Part shown: positions 33,818-42,210 of the stretch, piece after piece
Numbering within the stretch: position 1 is the first letter of the stretch
Layout of the letters: each line of letters starts with the position of its first letter
Assembly: GCF_012849215.1 (NCBI RefSeq)
Contig: NZ_CP051682.1
Coordinates: forward strand, 2,046,001 to 2,110,000
DNA from: Mucilaginibacter robiniae
GTDB lineage: Bacteria > Bacteroidota > Bacteroidia > Sphingobacteriales > Sphingobacteriaceae
Reading direction: 5' to 3'
DNA length: 64,000 bases
Program-made: the position numbers and the translations under genes
The notes under the pieces: generated by a model
What the model saw: the letters and a program-made list of their open reading frames with translations, nothing else
The model's database searches: none
What the model was told of the DNA's origin: nothing

Positions 33818-34460
33818 TATCACGGGTTTCACACAGCTGGTGCTGATCCGGCACGGGCAGTCAGCTTACAATTATGATAACCGCTTTACGGGTACCGCGG
33901 ACTGCCCCCTTTCACCCGTCGGACGGGTGGAAGCTGCGCAGGTAGGCAGAGAACTGCAGCGTCTACGTATTCAACTTGACCAGGTGTATTGTTCAGCATT
34001 GCAGCGTACACGGGAGACGTTTTCCATCATTGCAAAAACCGTCAGTCCGTTGTATGACCATACAGCGGTGCAATCTGTTCCGGCGCTGAACGAGCGCAAC
34101 TACGGGCTGCTGCAGGGCAGAAATAAGGAGCAAGCCGTTGAACAGTACGGTTCAGCAACAGTTGAACGCTGGCGGCGCAGCTATACCAGTATCCCGCCGG
34201 GAGGGGAAAGCCTCGAGCAAACCGGTAAACGGGTCATCCAGTTTTACACGACCTGTGTACAGCCTGACTTACAGGCAGGGTGCCGCATACTCTTACTGGC
34301 GCATGGAAACACCTTGCGAAGCTTAATCATGTATCTGGAAGGCTTGTCGCCGGAGCAGGTTGAGCAGCTGGAAGTGGTTACCGGGGAGGTGATTATTTAT
34401 AAAATGGATGCTGCTTTACATGTCCTTGATAAAACAATCTTCCATCCCGTACAAATATGA
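33798..34460 (+). CDS. gpmA: 2,3-bisphosphoglycerate-dependent phosphoglycerate mutase-like protein
   Basis: Histidine-phosphatase-fold enzyme of 220 residues. It carries the phospho-histidine motif VLIRHGQSAYNYDNRFTG, then CPLSPVGRVEA, SALQRTRET, the mutase-type ALNERNYGLLQGRNK, RRSYTSIPPGGESLEQT and the second histidine LLAHGNTLRSLIMYLEGLS. These extra segments are those of GpmA rather than simple phosphatases. It would interconvert 3- and 2-phosphoglycerate, the step just before enolase, also encoded in this island. The start lies inside the PAP2 end, so translation is coupled. Confidence 0.88.
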   Translation: MIQAGHNITGFTQLVLIRHGQSAYNYDNRFTGTADCPLSPVGRVEAAQVGRELQRLRIQLDQVYCSALQRTRETFSIIAKTVSPLYDHTAVQSVPALNERNYGLLQGRNKEQAVEQYGSATVERWRRSYTSIPPGGESLEQTGKRVIQFYTTCVQPDLQAGCRILLLAHGNTLRSLIMYLEGLSPEQVEQLEVVTGEVIIYKMDAALHVLDKTIFHPVQI

Positions 34461-34469
34461 GCTTGTATA

Positions 34470-34970
34470 ATGCATCCTAAAGAATTTTACCGCAACCTGC
34501 CCCGGAAAACCGTAGCTGCCTGCCTGTTGATCCCCTGTGAGCAACGCCATCTGCTGCTCCGGAAATGTATTACCGGGCAGTGGACTTTACCGGGCGGAAT
34601 AGTTGAACAAGGCGAAGCGCCTGATGCGGCGGCCTTGCGTGAATGCAAAGAAGAGACCGGATTATTTCCCGCGATTGAACGCCTTATGCATACCTATTTT
34701 TCTGAGCCGGTCTTGCTGGATGAAGTACCATATGGAGACAGTGTGCATTTCATTTTTCTGACAAAGCCTGTCACGTCTGAGCAGTGCAGCGCAATTGCTT
34801 TTAATGATGATGAAATTGATGGATACTGTTTAGCGGACGCGGACGAACTTGTAAAGTCTATTCAAAGCAACCTGGGCCGGGCACTTAGCAGGGCGCTGAA
34901 CGGGGAAACGTACTCGGTTTGGAAGCGCACTCATGAAAGCCTGAGAGCAGAAGCTGATTTTTACCGGTAA
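34470..34970 (+). CDS. Nudix hydrolase
   Basis: A 166-residue soluble Nudix protein. The Nudix box is GGIVEQGEAPDAAALRECKE ETGLF, matching GxxxxxExxxxxxxREUxEExGU, so Mg2+-dependent pyrophosphohydrolase activity on a nucleoside-diphosphate derivative is expected; the substrate cannot be told. It begins 9 bases after gpmA and is the last gene of the close-packed island; the next gene has its own promoter. Confidence 0.9.
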   Translation: MHPKEFYRNLPRKTVAACLLIPCEQRHLLLRKCITGQWTLPGGIVEQGEAPDAAALRECKEETGLFPAIERLMHTYFSEPVLLDEVPYGDSVHFIFLTKPVTSEQCSAIAFNDDEIDGYCLADADELVKSIQSNLGRALSRALNGETYSVWKRTHESLRAEADFYR

Positions 34971-35030
34971 GTGAATTGCAGCGCTGCTGGGCTCACTCCA
35001 TTTGACAGAAAGTTGCTTTCCTTCTATTGT

Positions 35031-35106
35031 CATAACATTAGGTTATTGTTGATAGCCTAATATGATACAACTGCTGGCTGTTTTGCCTGTACTTTTGATA
35101 TATCAA
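35031..35106 (+). promoter_or_regulatory. Promoter with ATAAC-N5-GTTAT inverted repeat (site 1)
   Basis: ATAAC-ATTAG-GTTAT at 35032-35046 is centred 55 bases before the TTTG of a -7 box TACTTTTG (35090-35097), followed by ATA and TATCAA. The diheme cytochrome gene starts at 35117. The distance puts the repeat near -62, the usual place for a Crp/Fnr-type activator. Same layout as at 41.9, 50.5 and 58.2 kb. Confidence 0.7.
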
Positions 35107-35116
35107 TCATAAGCGC

Positions 35117-36214
35117 ATGGAAGAGCAAACAGAACAGGAAGTTGTCAGGGCACTGGTTAAAATCACCCGGTATACCATCTATATAGCGGTTTTGCTGGTG
35201 GCCTGTATCGCCATTATCGTGGTTTCACTATCTGCAGGCGGCAGAAAATCAGCGCCCGTGGTAGCAGCAACTGCAGGCAGCGGCGATACGCCTGTTTCAG
35301 CGCCGACTACTGATGCCGCCGCACCAGCCCCGGCAAGGCCGATACCGGCAGATGCCTGGAAGGCACCTGATACCAGCACCATTCCGGCAGGCAAGTCGGG
35401 GGAGATGATCCGGTACGGCAGGGAACTGGTAGCGCATACCTCCAATTATTTCGGGCCGAAAGGCAGTATCGCCATGCTGACCAATGGCATGAACTGCCAG
35501 AACTGCCACCTGGACGGCGGGAGCCGCCTGTTTGGGAACAACTACGCCAGCTTTATGGCCAGCTATCCGAAGCTGAGCAACCGAAGCGGGCATAAGGAAC
35601 CGGCCTCTGAACGCCTGGTAGAATGCTTTGAGCGCAGCCTGGCCGGTAAGGCCCCAGATACCAACGGCCGTGAAGTGCGCTCGATATTGGCTTACATGAA
35701 GTGGATAGGCCGGGATGTAAAAAAGGGGCAGAAATTGTTTGGCAGCGCCTCCGAAAAGTTGCCCTTCATGGATGTTGCGGCTAACCCGGCGAAGGGTCAG
35801 GTGGTTTACCTGGCCAAATGCCAGAGCTGCCACGGCGCAGGCGGCGAAGGGATGCTGGCTGCTGATAAAAAATCATACACTTATCCGCCGCTTTGGGGTA
35901 AGCATAGCTTTAATGATGGTGCAGGCATGTACCGCATCACCAACATGGCCGGCTTCGTGAAAAACAACATGCCCTACGGTGCTACCTACCAGGATCCACA
36001 ACTGAGTGACGAGGAAGCCTGGAACGTAGCCGCTTATATTGAATCCATGCCCCGGCCGCACAAGGATCAGCATGGTGATTGGAAGGACCTAAGCAAAAAG
36101 CCTATCGACTTTCCGTTTGGTCCGTATGCCGACCAGTTCAGCCAGCAACAGCACAAATATGGCCCATTCCAGCAGATCAAGGCCGCACAAAAGAAAACAT
36201 CAGATAAGTCATAA
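35117..36214 (+). CDS. tsdA: Diheme cytochrome c, thiosulfate dehydrogenase (TsdA)-like
   Basis: Membrane-anchored periplasmic cytochrome of 365 residues. One N-terminal membrane helix (TIYIAVLLVACIAIIVVSLS), an Ala/Pro-rich linker (about 45-85), then two heme c sites: GMNCQNCHLDGG and KCQSCHGAGGEGML, with distal methionine candidates in NNMPYG and SFMASYP. The first domain resembles TsdA/SoxA-type cytochromes that oxidise thiosulfate to tetrathionate or bind sulfur compounds. The activity is inferred. It heads a + strand run with DsrE, binding-protein and peroxiredoxin genes. Confidence 0.82.
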   Translation: MEEQTEQEVVRALVKITRYTIYIAVLLVACIAIIVVSLSAGGRKSAPVVAATAGSGDTPVSAPTTDAAAPAPARPIPADAWKAPDTSTIPAGKSGEMIRYGRELVAHTSNYFGPKGSIAMLTNGMNCQNCHLDGGSRLFGNNYASFMASYPKLSNRSGHKEPASERLVECFERSLAGKAPDTNGREVRSILAYMKWIGRDVKKGQKLFGSASEKLPFMDVAANPAKGQVVYLAKCQSCHGAGGEGMLAADKKSYTYPPLWGKHSFNDGAGMYRITNMAGFVKNNMPYGATYQDPQLSDEEAWNVAAYIESMPRPHKDQHGDWKDLSKKPIDFPFGPYADQFSQQQHKYGPFQQIKAAQKKTSDKS

Positions 36215-36243
36215 TTCAATAATCATCATTAATCCACATCATC

Positions 36244-36750
36244 ATGAAAAAAAATAGAATCTCTATGATCCTCTTGGCTGCCAGCATTACTCTGGCGAGC
36301 CTATGGTTAAGCTCTGCCGTGTGCGCAGAACCTGGTCCTGGCCATGTCATCCCACCAAACGTTGTGCACGCTTATCAGGCCCAATATGGAAATGCAGAGT
36401 TCAGGAGCTGGACTGTAAATGCGGATCATTATATAGCCAGATTTAAGCTTCGTCACAAGCTTCGTGAATCATTCTACAAAGCTGACGGAAGTTGGTTAAA
36501 AACGGAAACCCGTTATAAGTACAGCGGTAGACTACCGGCCGGTGTAAAGCAGGCTTTGCACCAGACTCCTTACCAGAGCTGGTACTTTGATCGCATTGTT
36601 AGGACAGAAACGCCGCAGCAAGTGGTATATACCATCCGGGCAGACAACAGCCCGCTGCTGGATGCAGATCATGATTACGTCTTTCGTAAATATGTAACGC
36701 TCTCTTTCGACGCAGCAGGCCGTCTTACCAAAGTTTCTCCAGGTAATTAA
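36244..36750 (+). CDS. Secreted PepSY-like (DUF2874) protein
   Basis: A 168-residue periplasmic protein with a signal peptide (MKKNRISMILLAASITLASL WLSSAVCA). The mature part has two PepSY-like repeats: PPNVVHAYQAQYGNAEFRSW ... YIARFKL and YSGRLPAGVKQALHQTPYQS W ... YTI, ending LSFDAAGRLTKVSPGN. Members of this fold are secreted and of unknown function, sometimes peptidase inhibitors. It follows the cytochrome gene by 29 bases. Confidence 0.75.
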   Translation: MKKNRISMILLAASITLASLWLSSAVCAEPGPGHVIPPNVVHAYQAQYGNAEFRSWTVNADHYIARFKLRHKLRESFYKADGSWLKTETRYKYSGRLPAGVKQALHQTPYQSWYFDRIVRTETPQQVVYTIRADNSPLLDADHDYVFRKYVTLSFDAAGRLTKVSPGN

Positions 36751-36790
36751 TTCAGCTATATATACATTTAATTTCAATAATAATAACGCT

Positions 36791-37246
36791 ATGAAAAAGT
36801 CAATTTCTTTACTGTTTGTGTTGATCGGTGTGTTCTTCATTAAACCCGTGATGGCACAAACCACTACTGCAGAATTCACCGGTGCAAAAGCTACACAAGC
36901 CCATTATCGGGCGCTCTATTACCTCGATGAAGCCGACCCTAAGAAGATCGGCGCTACACTGCGCAACATTGGTAACGCGCTGAATGATGAACGCTTGCAG
37001 GGCAAGGTAGAAATCGAGCTGGTCGCTTTCGGCGATGGGGTGGCTGTATTCCAAAAAACAGGCAGCTTCGAAGCGCCGCTGAGAGCGTTGCAGCAAAAGG
37101 GTGTAATCCTGGCCCAGTGCAATAATACCATCCGGGAGCGCCATATCGAAAAGGACATGCTGTTTCCTTTCATCAGCTATGTGCCCAGCGGCAACGGCGA
37201 GATCATCATTCGTTCAGCAGAAGGCTGGGTACTGGTTCATCCATAA
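36791..37246 (+). CDS. Secreted DsrE/DsrF-like protein
   Basis: A 151-residue protein with a signal peptide (MKKSISLLFVLIGVFFIKPV MAQ) and a DsrE-like alpha/beta domain: KATQAHYRALYYLDEADPKK, IGATLRNIGNALND, VEIELVAFGDGVAVFQK and the cysteine-containing GVILAQCNNTIRERHIEKDM LF. DsrE-family proteins carry sulfur on such a cysteine; the periplasmic export form is common in Bacteroidetes. Context with the TsdA-like cytochrome supports a role in sulfur-compound handling. Confidence 0.82.
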   Translation: MKKSISLLFVLIGVFFIKPVMAQTTTAEFTGAKATQAHYRALYYLDEADPKKIGATLRNIGNALNDERLQGKVEIELVAFGDGVAVFQKTGSFEAPLRALQQKGVILAQCNNTIRERHIEKDMLFPFISYVPSGNGEIIIRSAEGWVLVHP

Positions 37247-37273
37247 TTTCAATTAACAGATAGATCGCATATC

Positions 37274-38194
37274 ATGAAAACTCTAAAAACAACGATTATA
37301 ACCGCCTTAAGCCTGTTTGTGATGGGAACGACCTCCAAAGCCCAGGAACACCGTTTCGACCCGCCCTGGAACACACCGCCTGAGAGCAAGGTGATGTTCA
37401 CCGTACCTGGTGTGGATAATGTGCCCGACCTTTTCGGCGACATCAATGACCCGCAGCTGGTGGTCTTCTTTGCCGGTAACCAGTTCATGTGTATAGATGA
37501 CCTGATGGCTGCTTTCAAAAAGGCGCATCCTCAGTACCAGCGCATCTTTGCCGAAACCCTGCCGCCGGGGATTCTCGCCAAACAGATCATGGGCGGCTCC
37601 ATCACTATCGGCAATATGCGCATCACAATTAAGCCGGACGTATATACCGCCGGCAAAAGCCGCACTGACCAGATGCCGGAATATTTTACCCGCACACAGC
37701 CGTACGCCTACAATCGACTGGCCCTGATGGTACGGAAAGGCAACCCAAAGAATGTGCGCGGACTTAAAGACCTGGGCCGCCTGGAGGTACGGGTGAGCAT
37801 GCCTAACCCCGAATGGGAAGGTATTGGCAAGCGTATTGAGGAAGCCTATGTGAAAGCAGGCGGTGAGCCGCTCAAAACGGCCATCATGGACAGCAAAGTA
37901 AAGGACAGCACTACATTCCTGACCCAGATCCATCACCGGCAGACCCCGATGCGCATCCTGTACAATCAGAGCGATGCCGCACCCGTATGGTACTCTGAGG
38001 CCTACTACCAGAAGGTGATCGGCCACCCGACCGAACTGGTTGAAATACCGGAAAGCGAAAACATCACTGCTACTTATGTAGCCGGGCAGATGAAGAATGC
38101 GCCCCATGCACAGGCAGCTAAGGATTTTATGGACTTCCTGGTAAGCCCGGCTGCCAAAGCCATCTACCGTAAATACGGCTTCACTACTAAATAA
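37274..38194 (+). CDS. Periplasmic substrate-binding protein (type 2, anion-binding-like)
   Basis: A 306-residue protein with a signal peptide (MKTLKTTIITALSLFVMGTT SKA). It has the type-2 periplasmic-binding fold, similar to molybdate/sulfate-type binders: FFAGNQFMCIDDLMAAFKKA, AYNRLALMVRKGNPKNVRGL KDLGR and a C-terminal DFLVSPAAKAIYRKYGF. No ABC permease or ATPase gene is near, so it may be a sensor or carrier rather than part of a transporter. It sits between DsrE and peroxiredoxin genes. A long antisense frame on the other strand is a shadow. Confidence 0.8.
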   Translation: MKTLKTTIITALSLFVMGTTSKAQEHRFDPPWNTPPESKVMFTVPGVDNVPDLFGDINDPQLVVFFAGNQFMCIDDLMAAFKKAHPQYQRIFAETLPPGILAKQIMGGSITIGNMRITIKPDVYTAGKSRTDQMPEYFTRTQPYAYNRLALMVRKGNPKNVRGLKDLGRLEVRVSMPNPEWEGIGKRIEEAYVKAGGEPLKTAIMDSKVKDSTTFLTQIHHRQTPMRILYNQSDAAPVWYSEAYYQKVIGHPTELVEIPESENITATYVAGQMKNAPHAQAAKDFMDFLVSPAAKAIYRKYGFTTK

Positions 38195-38219
38195 TATCAA
38201 CATCAAAACACGAAGAAAT

Positions 38220-38858
38220 ATGTCATTACACTTAGGAGATGCAGCTCCCGATTTTACTGCACAGACCACCATCGGCGAGATTAACTTTTACGAGTATCTG
38301 GGGAATAGCTGGGGTGTTCTCTTTTCGCACCCGGCCGACTATACGCCGGTATGCACTACCGAACTGGGCAAAACCGCCCTGCTGAAAGGTGAGTTTGACA
38401 AGCGGAATGTGAAAGCGCTGGCGCTCAGCATCGACCCGCTGGAGAAGCACCAGGCCTGGATCAGTGACATTAACGAAACGCAGCAGTGCAGCGTAGACTT
38501 CCCGCTGATTGCCGATGAGGACCGCAGGATTTCGCAACTGTACGATATGATACACCCCAACGCTTCGGCTACTGCCACCGTGCGCTCGTTGTTTATCATT
38601 GGCCCGGATAGAAAAATCAAGCTGATGATTACCTACCCGGCATCCACCGGGCGTAACTTCAATGAAGTGCTGCGCGTCATTGACTCCCTGCAGCTAACCG
38701 ACGAATACAGCGTGGCCACGCCTGCCAACTGGCAGGCCGGTGAAGATGTCATCATTGGCCTGGGTATAAAGACAGAAGATATCGCCGCCAAATTTCCTGA
38801 TGGGCACCGCATTGTTAAGCCTTATTTACGTTACACGCCGCAACCGGTAAAAAAATGA
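38220..38858 (+). CDS. 1-Cys peroxiredoxin (Prx6-like)
   Basis: Thiol peroxidase of 212 residues. The active-site motif is HPADYTPVCTTELG with the peroxidatic cysteine near residue 48. The resolving-Cys position of 2-Cys enzymes is not matched, and the long C-terminal domain (IIGLGIKTEDIAAKFPDGHR and onward) fits the Prx6 group. It reduces peroxides and possibly lipid hydroperoxides in the cytoplasm, as no signal peptide is seen. The start overlaps nothing; its end overlaps the AcfC gene by 4 bases. Confidence 0.93.
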   Translation: MSLHLGDAAPDFTAQTTIGEINFYEYLGNSWGVLFSHPADYTPVCTTELGKTALLKGEFDKRNVKALALSIDPLEKHQAWISDINETQQCSVDFPLIADEDRRISQLYDMIHPNASATATVRSLFIIGPDRKIKLMITYPASTGRNFNEVLRVIDSLQLTDEYSVATPANWQAGEDVIIGLGIKTEDIAAKFPDGHRIVKPYLRYTPQPVKK

Positions 38859-39595
38859 AATTCTGGATTATTGCTATCATTTTTTCACACACTGCCGTAT
38901 CCTTTGCACAATCAAAGGATACGGTTTATGTCTTTGGACCCGGCGGGCCGCTCGCGCCCATGCAGGAGTGCGCTGAAGCATTCACGAAAGCAACGGGAAT
39001 CCCTGTGCGCGTGACGGGCGGACCGGAAGCAACGTGGCTCTCGCAGGCACAAACCGACGGCGACATCATTTACGGCGGTGCGGAATACATGCTCACTCAA
39101 TTCGGGCAAAACCATCCCGGAATCATTGATGCAGCAAGCCGCGTCGAACTATACCCAAGGCGGGCGGCCATTCTGGTTCGCCCCGGTAACCCTAAGCGTA
39201 TTACAAGGCTTAAAGACCTGGCTGCACCCGGTATTAAAATTCTGGATGTAAACGGCGCTGGTCAGTTGGGTTTATGGGAAGACCTGGCAGGAAAAGAGAA
39301 CCTGATCAGTACTGTACAGAAAAATATCGCTAGGTCTTTTGTGAATACCGCGCTCGGTATCAATGCCTGGAAAACAGACCCTGCCTATGACGCCTGGATA
39401 ACCTATGCTTCCTGGCATTATCGCCTTTCAGATGTAACCGGCATTGTTGAACTGCCGATTACCTTACGGCTTTACCGGGGGACGCCGGCAGTACTTACGC
39501 TTCATGGCAGGCATCATTCGGAAGCAGGCCGTTTCTTGTCTTACCTCAAGAGTGCCGAGGGGCACAGTATCTTTAAAAAGTGGGGATGGGAATAG
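38855..39595 (+). CDS. AcfC-like periplasmic binding protein
   Basis: A 246-residue secreted protein (signal MKFWIIAIIFSHTAVSFAQ) of the accessory-colonization-factor AcfC group of type-2 binding proteins: VYVFGPGGPLAPMQECAEAF, TGIPVRVTGGPEATWLSQAQ TDGDIIYGGAEYML, and a C-terminal FLSYLKSAEGHSIFKKWGW. Relatives bind oxyanions such as sulfate; the ligand here is unknown. Coupled to the peroxiredoxin gene by a 4-base overlap, and the second binding protein in this run without a permease. Confidence 0.85.
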   Translation: MKFWIIAIIFSHTAVSFAQSKDTVYVFGPGGPLAPMQECAEAFTKATGIPVRVTGGPEATWLSQAQTDGDIIYGGAEYMLTQFGQNHPGIIDAASRVELYPRRAAILVRPGNPKRITRLKDLAAPGIKILDVNGAGQLGLWEDLAGKENLISTVQKNIARSFVNTALGINAWKTDPAYDAWITYASWHYRLSDVTGIVELPITLRLYRGTPAVLTLHGRHHSEAGRFLSYLKSAEGHSIFKKWGWE

Positions 39596-39932
39596 CTGAG
39601 GCTAAATTAGCCTTAATGCCGTTTAGGGTTAAGTAACATCATATTTTAAACGTGCGATCAACTGGCCTGCTGATTGTATTCATGGTATACCCTAACCTGC
39701 CCTTTAGGCCAAGAAGCGCGCCGATCAGCATCGTTCAATTTCTGCCAGCGGCTGATGAGAATGCTCCCACCAATTTTCTTCGCGTTCCCGCTGAAATGTA
39801 TTGAGAGCTCTACTCAGCGATCCAATCATGGAGATCGCGGTAATCAGCTGCAGAAAACCGGTTGCATCATAGCATATATCCATTTTTATTAAGCATTTCA
39901 TCCGAAAGCGATTCATAACAATAACCGCAGGG
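39596..39932. other. Convergent intergenic region with a small minus-strand ORF
   Basis: Just after the AcfC stop, AGGCTAA-A-TTAGCCT is a short hairpin without a T tract. A minus frame from ATG 39901 to 39725 (58 codons, MKCLIKMDICYDATGFLQLI ... ERC) looks protein-like and could be a tiny gene or relic downstream of COX1; it has no recognised family. Confidence 0.35.
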
Positions 39933-41813
39933 TCAATCCTGCTTTTTGAGCAGATTAGGCAGCTGGCTTTCTGCAGCCAAATCTTCAAAGTCATGCGGCA
40001 GATTTGAACTCAGTGTTTCGGAGAAAGGCACTGTTTGAGGAATGAAGTCACTTTCATTTCCTGGCTTGCTGTAGTCGTAGGGCCAGCGGTGAACGGTAGG
40101 AATTTCACCAGGCCAGTTTCCATGACCAACATTGACTGGAGTGGTCCACTCTAGGGTATTGGCCTGCCACGGATTGAACGGTGCCCGTTTCCCCCATAAT
40201 GCTGATCTGACAAAATTGTATACAAACACAAGCTGTATGCCACCACCGGCAATAGCGGCCCAGGTCATCCAAACATTGATCTCAATCCACTTTTTGAGAG
40301 GTTCTATTTCTGTAAAAGCGTAATAACGCCTGGGAACCCCATCTAATCCCATAAAATGCATGGGAAAAAATACGAGGTAGGCACATACAAACGTGATCCA
40401 GAAATGCAGGTAGCCGAGTTTTTCATTCATCATGCGCCCAAACATTTTTGGAAACCAATGATACGTGCCTGCAATCATGCCGAAGACTGAAGCCACCCCC
40501 ATTACAAAGTGAAAATGGGCAATTACGAAATAGGTATCGTTCAGATTAATGTCCAGTGCCGCGTTACCCAGCCAAATACCTGTCAGGCCGCCGGTGACAA
40601 AAACAGATACAAATCCAATGCAAAACAGCATGGCAGTCGTGAAGCGGATGTTTCCGCGCCAGAGCGTGGAAAGCCAGTTAAAGGTCTTTACTGCGGAAGG
40701 AACCGCAATAATCAGTGTGGTCAGCATGAATACGCCACCCAAAAAGGGGTTCATTCCAGACACGAACATATGATGGCCCCACACCAGGAAAGCTAAGGCG
40801 GTGATCGCTATTAAAGCGTATACCATTGCATGGTACCCAAAAATAGGTTTTCGTGAATTGATGGCAATAATCTCAGAAACGATACCAAAAGCAGGCATAA
40901 TTACAATATAAACTTCGGGGTGACCCAAAAACCAAAATAAGTGCTGAAACAAAATGGGATTTCCACCCTCATAATTCATGACCTGTCCTTGCACCACAAT
41001 GTCAGACAAGTAAAAGCTGGTTCCCATGCTGCGGTCGAAAAACAGCAAAATTAAGCCCGCAAACAATACTGGAAAAGTGAGCAGTGACAGAATAGCTGTC
41101 AGAAAGAATGCCCAGACGGTAAGCGGCATTCTCCAAACATCCATCCCCTTAGTGCGCAGGTTTAATACGGTACTGATATAATTGATTGTACCCATTACCT
41201 GCGAGGCAACAAAAAAGCCGAGGCTGGCTAGCCATAAATCCATCCCACGTCCAGATCCCGGCATCGCTTTGGGTAAGGCGGAAAGCGGTGGATAGATCGT
41301 CCAGCCTGCACCATTCGGACCTTTCTGTACAAAGAATGAACTGAGCATAATACAGCACGCAATAAAAAAGAACCAATAAGACAGCATGTTCAAGAATGGA
41401 GAGGCCATATCTCTGGCACCCACTTGGAGGGGAATAAGAAGATTGCTGAACGTACCGCTTAATCCGGCTGTCAGCAGAAAAAAGACCATTATCGTTCCAT
41501 GGATAGTGACCAATGCCAGATAAAAATTAGGATCCAGACGCCCGCCCGGCGCAAACCGGCCCAGCAGAGTTTCAAGTAATGGAAATGTTCGGTCTGGGTA
41601 AGCCAGTTGGATGCGGAATAAAATCGAAAGCAGCATTCCGATGAGCGCCATGATTATACCGGTTATCAGGTATTGACGGGCAATAACCTTATGATCCTGG
41701 CTGAACACGTTATTTTTAATAAAGGCTTTGCCATAAGCCAGCATTCGATTGGATTCCAGCGCTTCAACGAAAGTGAGTTGATAGGGGCTGGTAATTTTTT
41801 CTGGTATTTGCAT
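39933..41813 (-). CDS. Cytochrome c oxidase subunit I (aa3-type), orphan
   Basis: Heme-copper oxidase main subunit of 626 residues with about 12-14 membrane helices. Ligand and channel motifs are intact: FLALVTIHGTIMVFF-type first His region (YLALVTIHGTIMVFFLL), WFLGHPEVYIVIMPAFG (Cu-B His with cross-linked Tyr), VWGHHMFVSG (two His) and IAHFHFVMGVASVFG (heme a and a3 His). The C-terminal extension ends AESQLPNLLKKQD. No subunit II or III gene is adjacent, so electrons must come from a separately encoded partner or this is a variant terminal oxidase. Confidence 0.93.
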   Translation of the reverse strand: MQIPEKITSPYQLTFVEALESNRMLAYGKAFIKNNVFSQDHKVIARQYLITGIIMALIGMLLSILFRIQLAYPDRTFPLLETLLGRFAPGGRLDPNFYLALVTIHGTIMVFFLLTAGLSGTFSNLLIPLQVGARDMASPFLNMLSYWFFFIACCIMLSSFFVQKGPNGAGWTIYPPLSALPKAMPGSGRGMDLWLASLGFFVASQVMGTINYISTVLNLRTKGMDVWRMPLTVWAFFLTAILSLLTFPVLFAGLILLFFDRSMGTSFYLSDIVVQGQVMNYEGGNPILFQHLFWFLGHPEVYIVIMPAFGIVSEIIAINSRKPIFGYHAMVYALIAITALAFLVWGHHMFVSGMNPFLGGVFMLTTLIIAVPSAVKTFNWLSTLWRGNIRFTTAMLFCIGFVSVFVTGGLTGIWLGNAALDINLNDTYFVIAHFHFVMGVASVFGMIAGTYHWFPKMFGRMMNEKLGYLHFWITFVCAYLVFFPMHFMGLDGVPRRYYAFTEIEPLKKWIEINVWMTWAAIAGGGIQLVFVYNFVRSALWGKRAPFNPWQANTLEWTTPVNVGHGNWPGEIPTVHRWPYDYSKPGNESDFIPQTVPFSETLSSNLPHDFEDLAAESQLPNLLKKQD

Positions 41814-41924
41814 AGGGGGATATTACAGGTGTTTCAACTAAATTACTCAATAAGACATGTACTGCCGTTTTAAATCTTTGAGTATAACTTAATTTTAGAA
41901 CAAGATTTAGTATCACTCCAAGTT

Positions 41925-42000
41925 AATAACACAGGGTTATTGAGCATTACCAAACAGTATTTCCCGACTTCTGCCATTTAGCTGAAATTTGAGGTATCAA
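41925..42000 (+). promoter_or_regulatory. Promoter with ATAAC-N5-GTTAT inverted repeat (site 2)
   Basis: ATAAC-ACAGG-GTTAT at 41926-41940 lies with its centre 55 bases ahead of TTTG (41988-41991) in GAAATTTG, then AGG and TATCAA. The orientation points to the small membrane protein at 42014. On the opposite strand no TTTG box is found at the matching distance, though a divergent effect on COX1 remains possible. Confidence 0.7.
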
Positions 42001-42013
42001 AACACAAAGCAAC

Positions 42014-42163
42014 ATGGAAACTACAATTCACTACCTGCAAGCTCATCTGCCAGCATCTTCTTTTAAACACACCAGCCGCTTTATACTGGAATATTTTCTG
42101 GTTATGATTGTCTTGGCCGCTGCCTGTTTGCCTTTTTTACTCATCATATTACTGCATGAGTAA
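42014..42163 (+). CDS. Small single-pass membrane protein
   Basis: A 49-residue protein: METTIHYLQAHLPASSFKHT, SRFILEYFLVMIVLAAACLP FLLIILLHE. One strongly hydrophobic helix spans about 25-47, with a soluble N-terminal part. It is too short for common gene callers, yet it has a defined promoter (site 2) and a clean ATG 14 bases after TATCAA. Its position, divergent to COX1 and upstream of lysR, suggests an oxidase-associated or sulfur-stress mini-protein; that is inference. Confidence 0.6.
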   Translation: METTIHYLQAHLPASSFKHTSRFILEYFLVMIVLAAACLPFLLIILLHE

Positions 42164-42210
42164 AACTGGATTTACATTACGATTAATTTTATTCAGTAAT
42201 TTACCGCATT

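Noticed and set aside
37307..38272. Long minus-strand open frame (321 codons) opposite the binding-protein gene
   Set aside because: It is a mirror of a strongly supported plus-strand gene with signal peptide and binding-protein motifs; the antisense protein has no recognisable pattern.
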